A stretch of 7,899 bases of DNA from Burkholderiales bacterium (GTDB taxonomy: Bacteria > Pseudomonadota > Gammaproteobacteria > Burkholderiales > Burkholderiaceae_A): the NCBI GenBank assembly GCA_030828265.1, contig JAURCW010000057.1, positions 1-7,899 of the forward strand. Direction: 5' to 3'. The position numbers were made by a program, and so were the translations under genes. The stretch's first letter is position 1, and each line of letters begins with the position of its first letter. The notes beneath the pieces were generated by a model. That model saw nothing but the letters and a program-made list of their open reading frames with translations. It was not told the DNA's origin and did not search any database. Of the stretch, positions 6,218 to 7,899 are shown in pieces.

Positions 6218-7381
6218 TTAGGCTTCTCGATCTTGCGCAAGCGCCCAGTCAATATGGCGATTCACCATCGCTCCGCATTGGCCACGGCGTTGCTTCAAGG
6301 CGTCACGGACGGCTTTACGGTCGACATTCGAAAGTGGCTCGCGCAGCGCATTGCCCAGGCCGATGGCAAGGTTTCGAAGCCATCGGGCATGTCCGATACG
6401 CCGAATGGCACTGCCCTGGTGACGATCGTTGAACTCGTCTTCGGTCCAGCTAAATAGGCTAACAAGGTTCGCTGCATCAAGGCCATGACGGGCCGCAAAA
6501 TCAGGCAGGGTTGCCTTCCGGGCAAACCGATTCCAGGGGCAGACCCGCTGGCAGTCATCGCATCCGTAAACCCTGTTACCCATGAGCGGTCGCAGTGATT
6601 CCTCAATGTCGCCCTCGTGTTCGATGGTGAGGTAAGAAATACAGCGCCTCGCATCAAGCTGATAAGGGCCAGTAAAGGCCTGGGTGGGGCAGGCGACAAG
6701 GCAGTCGGTACAGCTGCCGCAGTGACCTGCCGGGCTCACATCCGCAGGCATGGCCTCTTCGCCCTTTTGTGCCAGAAGCTGCTCGGCCGAGAGCCGGGTA
6801 AGAAGAACGCCCAGAAAAATCATCGAGCCCTGCTCACGGGTGAGCAGCAGGGTGTTTTTACCTTGCCAGCCCTTTTGAGCCTTCGCGGCAAGGGCAACCT
6901 CCATCAGGGGTGCCGAGTCGACACAGGCACGAAAGTCTGAGCTCGGGCGCTGCCAGAGCTCTGCCATAACCTGGGCAAGCTGCCCAAGCCGCCCGCGCAA
7001 GACCTTGTGATAGTCGCGGCCTCGCGCGTAGACCGAGACGACAGCGCGCCGGGGATCTTCCAGGGCCTGCTCCTCGTCGGCCCGCCACTGGGGCCCTTCG
7101 CGTGGCAGGTAGGACAGGCCGACCACGAGCGCCGTCTGGGCCCCTGGTAGCAGTTGGCTCGGGTCTGCGCGCTGGTTGGGAGACCGAGCCATGTAGAGCA
7201 TGTCCCCTTGCCTGCCGTCATCAAGCCACTGAAAGAGTCTTTTTAATTCCGCATCTAAAAGACCTTCTTTTAGCGAAACAAGTCCAAGGTCAAGCAGTCC
7301 AAGTGCTTGGAGCGCGTTCTGTACTTGCGACAGGCTCGGGTTAGCATGAGGGGTTGAAATGGACGATTTAACGTGGGACAT
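6218..7381 (-). CDS. queG: Epoxyqueuosine reductase
   Basis: QueG reduces epoxyqueuosine to queuosine in the anticodon loop of GUN tRNAs, using cobalamin and two [4Fe-4S] clusters. The 387-residue product has D155 in 'DSAPLMEVALAAKAQKGWQGK' positioned like the catalytic Asp of known QueG. Cluster ligands C221, C224, C227 and C231 lie in 'CGSCTDCLVACPTQAF', and C247 (RRCISYLTIE), C274, C277 and C281 in 'GCDDCQRVCPWN'. The C-terminal segment 'HARWLRNLAIGLGNA' belongs to the HEAT-like tail that contacts tRNA. The length is normal. The ATG at 7381 gives an N-terminus slightly longer than usual and has no clear ribosome site, so the exact start is less sure. It heads a two-gene unit with xerD and diverges from tsaE. 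Queuosine and t6A genes are commonly neighbours in Burkholderiales. Confidence 0.95.
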   Translation of the reverse strand: MSHVKSSISTPHANPSLSQVQNALQALGLLDLGLVSLKEGLLDAELKRLFQWLDDGRQGDMLYMARSPNQRADPSQLLPGAQTALVVGLSYLPREGPQWRADEEQALEDPRRAVVSVYARGRDYHKVLRGRLGQLAQVMAELWQRPSSDFRACVDSAPLMEVALAAKAQKGWQGKNTLLLTREQGSMIFLGVLLTRLSAEQLLAQKGEEAMPADVSPAGHCGSCTDCLVACPTQAFTGPYQLDARRCISYLTIEHEGDIEESLRPLMGNRVYGCDDCQRVCPWNRFARKATLPDFAARHGLDAANLVSLFSWTEDEFNDRHQGSAIRRIGHARWLRNLAIGLGNALREPLSNVDRKAVRDALKQRRGQCGAMVNRHIDWALAQDREA

Positions 7382-7384
7382 GAT

Positions 7385-7899
7385 GTGATTGTTGACCGGC
7401 CGGCCAGGGAGTTCAATTCCGTGGATGCAGACGGACTGACTTTACTGGGTCAGGCCCTTGCGCGTTTGGTGCATGAAGGATGCCTGCAGCGGGTCTATCT
7501 GCGTGGGGGGCTTGGCGTGGGCAAGACCAGCCTGGCGCGCGCGGTTTTGCAGTCCCTCGGGGTCACTGGTCGAATCAAGAGCCCAAGTTTTTCAGTGGCC
7601 GAGACCTACGAGCTCGGCCCGAATCTTTTGGCCGCCCATCTGGATTTTTATCGGCTTGATGATCCCACTGCCTGGCGTAGTGCGGGACTTCGCGACTGCC
7701 TTGCGGAGTCCTCGGTCTGCCTTGTGGAGTGGCCAGAAAAGGCGCAAGGCCTACCTGCTGCCGACCTTGAGGTCGAGATGGACTGGGTCGCCATTGAGGC
7801 GCCGCAGGGCCCGCGTCGACTTCAGTTTCGTTTTGCGAAGTCAGAGCAAGCGCAGCGCTTTGAGTCTGTTTTGAACGAGCTTCAGCTCGACCATGACCA
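7385..7899 (+). CDS. tsaE: tRNA threonylcarbamoyladenosine synthesis ATPase TsaE, 3' end outside the window
   Basis: TsaE is the small ATPase that works with TsaB and TsaD to make t6A at position 37 of ANN-decoding tRNAs. The visible 171 codons cover essentially the whole protein: P-loop GGLGVGKT (41-48), IKSPSFSVAE (64-73, usual SPTY/F), HLDFYRLDD (85-93, metal-binding Asp in the family's HFDLYRL), GLRD (101-104) and LVEWPE (113-118). The P-loop differs from the usual G-[DE]-L-G-A-G-K-T. No ATG is in frame before the P-loop; GTG at 7385 is chosen because it supplies the first strand 'IVDRPAREF' and has GGGA six bases upstream. GTG at 7373 and 7421 are alternatives. No stop is reached. An ATG in another frame at 7893 could start the next gene, in Burkholderiales often an N-acetylmuramoyl-alanine amidase, but this is inference. 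Confidence 0.92.
   Translation, partial: MIVDRPAREFNSVDADGLTLLGQALARLVHEGCLQRVYLRGGLGVGKTSLARAVLQSLGVTGRIKSPSFSVAETYELGPNLLAAHLDFYRLDDPTAWRSAGLRDCLAESSVCLVEWPEKAQGLPAADLEVEMDWVAIEAPQGPRRLQFRFAKSEQAQRFESVLNELQLDHD
7393..7406. repeat. 14-base near-palindrome at the queG/tsaE junction
   Basis: TGACCGGCCGGCCA reads the same on both strands except for one mismatched pair (12 of 14 bases match). It lies just upstream of queG and within codons 3 to 8 of tsaE. It could be an operator for the divergent pair or a by-product of G+C-rich codons; the sequence alone does not decide. Confidence 0.35.

Noticed and set aside
5902..6457. Plus-strand open frames opposite xerD and queG
   Set aside because: They show no recognisable motif, and the minus-strand genes have full sets of catalytic residues; they arise from the G+C-rich antisense.
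7458..7874. Long open frame on the plus strand overlapping tsaE
   Set aside because: It is a shadow frame; the TsaE motifs are all in the other frame, which stays open to the window end.

Overview
This 7.9 kb window is a gene-dense stretch of bacterial chromosome. It holds ten protein-coding genes (eight complete, two cut by the window ends), no RNA genes, and no gene-free stretch longer than 27 bases. The organism is most likely a betaproteobacterium, probably Burkholderiales. The evidence is the order hda - HAD hydrolase - pcnB - folK - deoxynucleoside kinase - pan gene, the proteobacterial type of XerD, QueG, TsaE and PcnB, and a base composition that looks to be in the high fifties percent G+C by eye. 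No species can be named from this.

Region 1 (1-4163, minus strand) is one tightly packed transcription unit read right to left: hda (regulator of DnaA), a HAD-IB phosphatase, pcnB (poly(A) polymerase I), folK (folate pathway), a deoxynucleoside kinase, and the first codons of what is probably panC (pantothenate synthesis). Neighbours overlap by 14, 4 and 4 bases, sit 13 bases apart, or abut exactly, so translational coupling is likely. The unit mixes replication control, RNA turnover, cofactor synthesis and nucleoside salvage.

Region 2 (4191-5276, plus strand) is purM, for purine synthesis. It diverges from hda across only 27 bases. Region 3 (5294-7381, minus strand) is queG (last step of queuosine synthesis) followed by xerD (chromosome dimer resolution), three bases apart. 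purM and xerD converge with 17 bases between their stop codons. Region 4 (7385-7899, plus strand) is tsaE, for the t6A modification of tRNA. It diverges from queG with only three bases between the proposed start codons and runs off the window.

I found no convincing new biological system; this is housekeeping DNA. The points worth a second look are the two head-to-head gene pairs with almost no space for promoters, a near-palindrome at the queG/tsaE junction, an altered catalytic loop in FolK, an altered P-loop in TsaE, an Hda with an intact Walker A motif and a long linker, low-complexity tails on PcnB, and the frequency of the hexamer AGGCCT.
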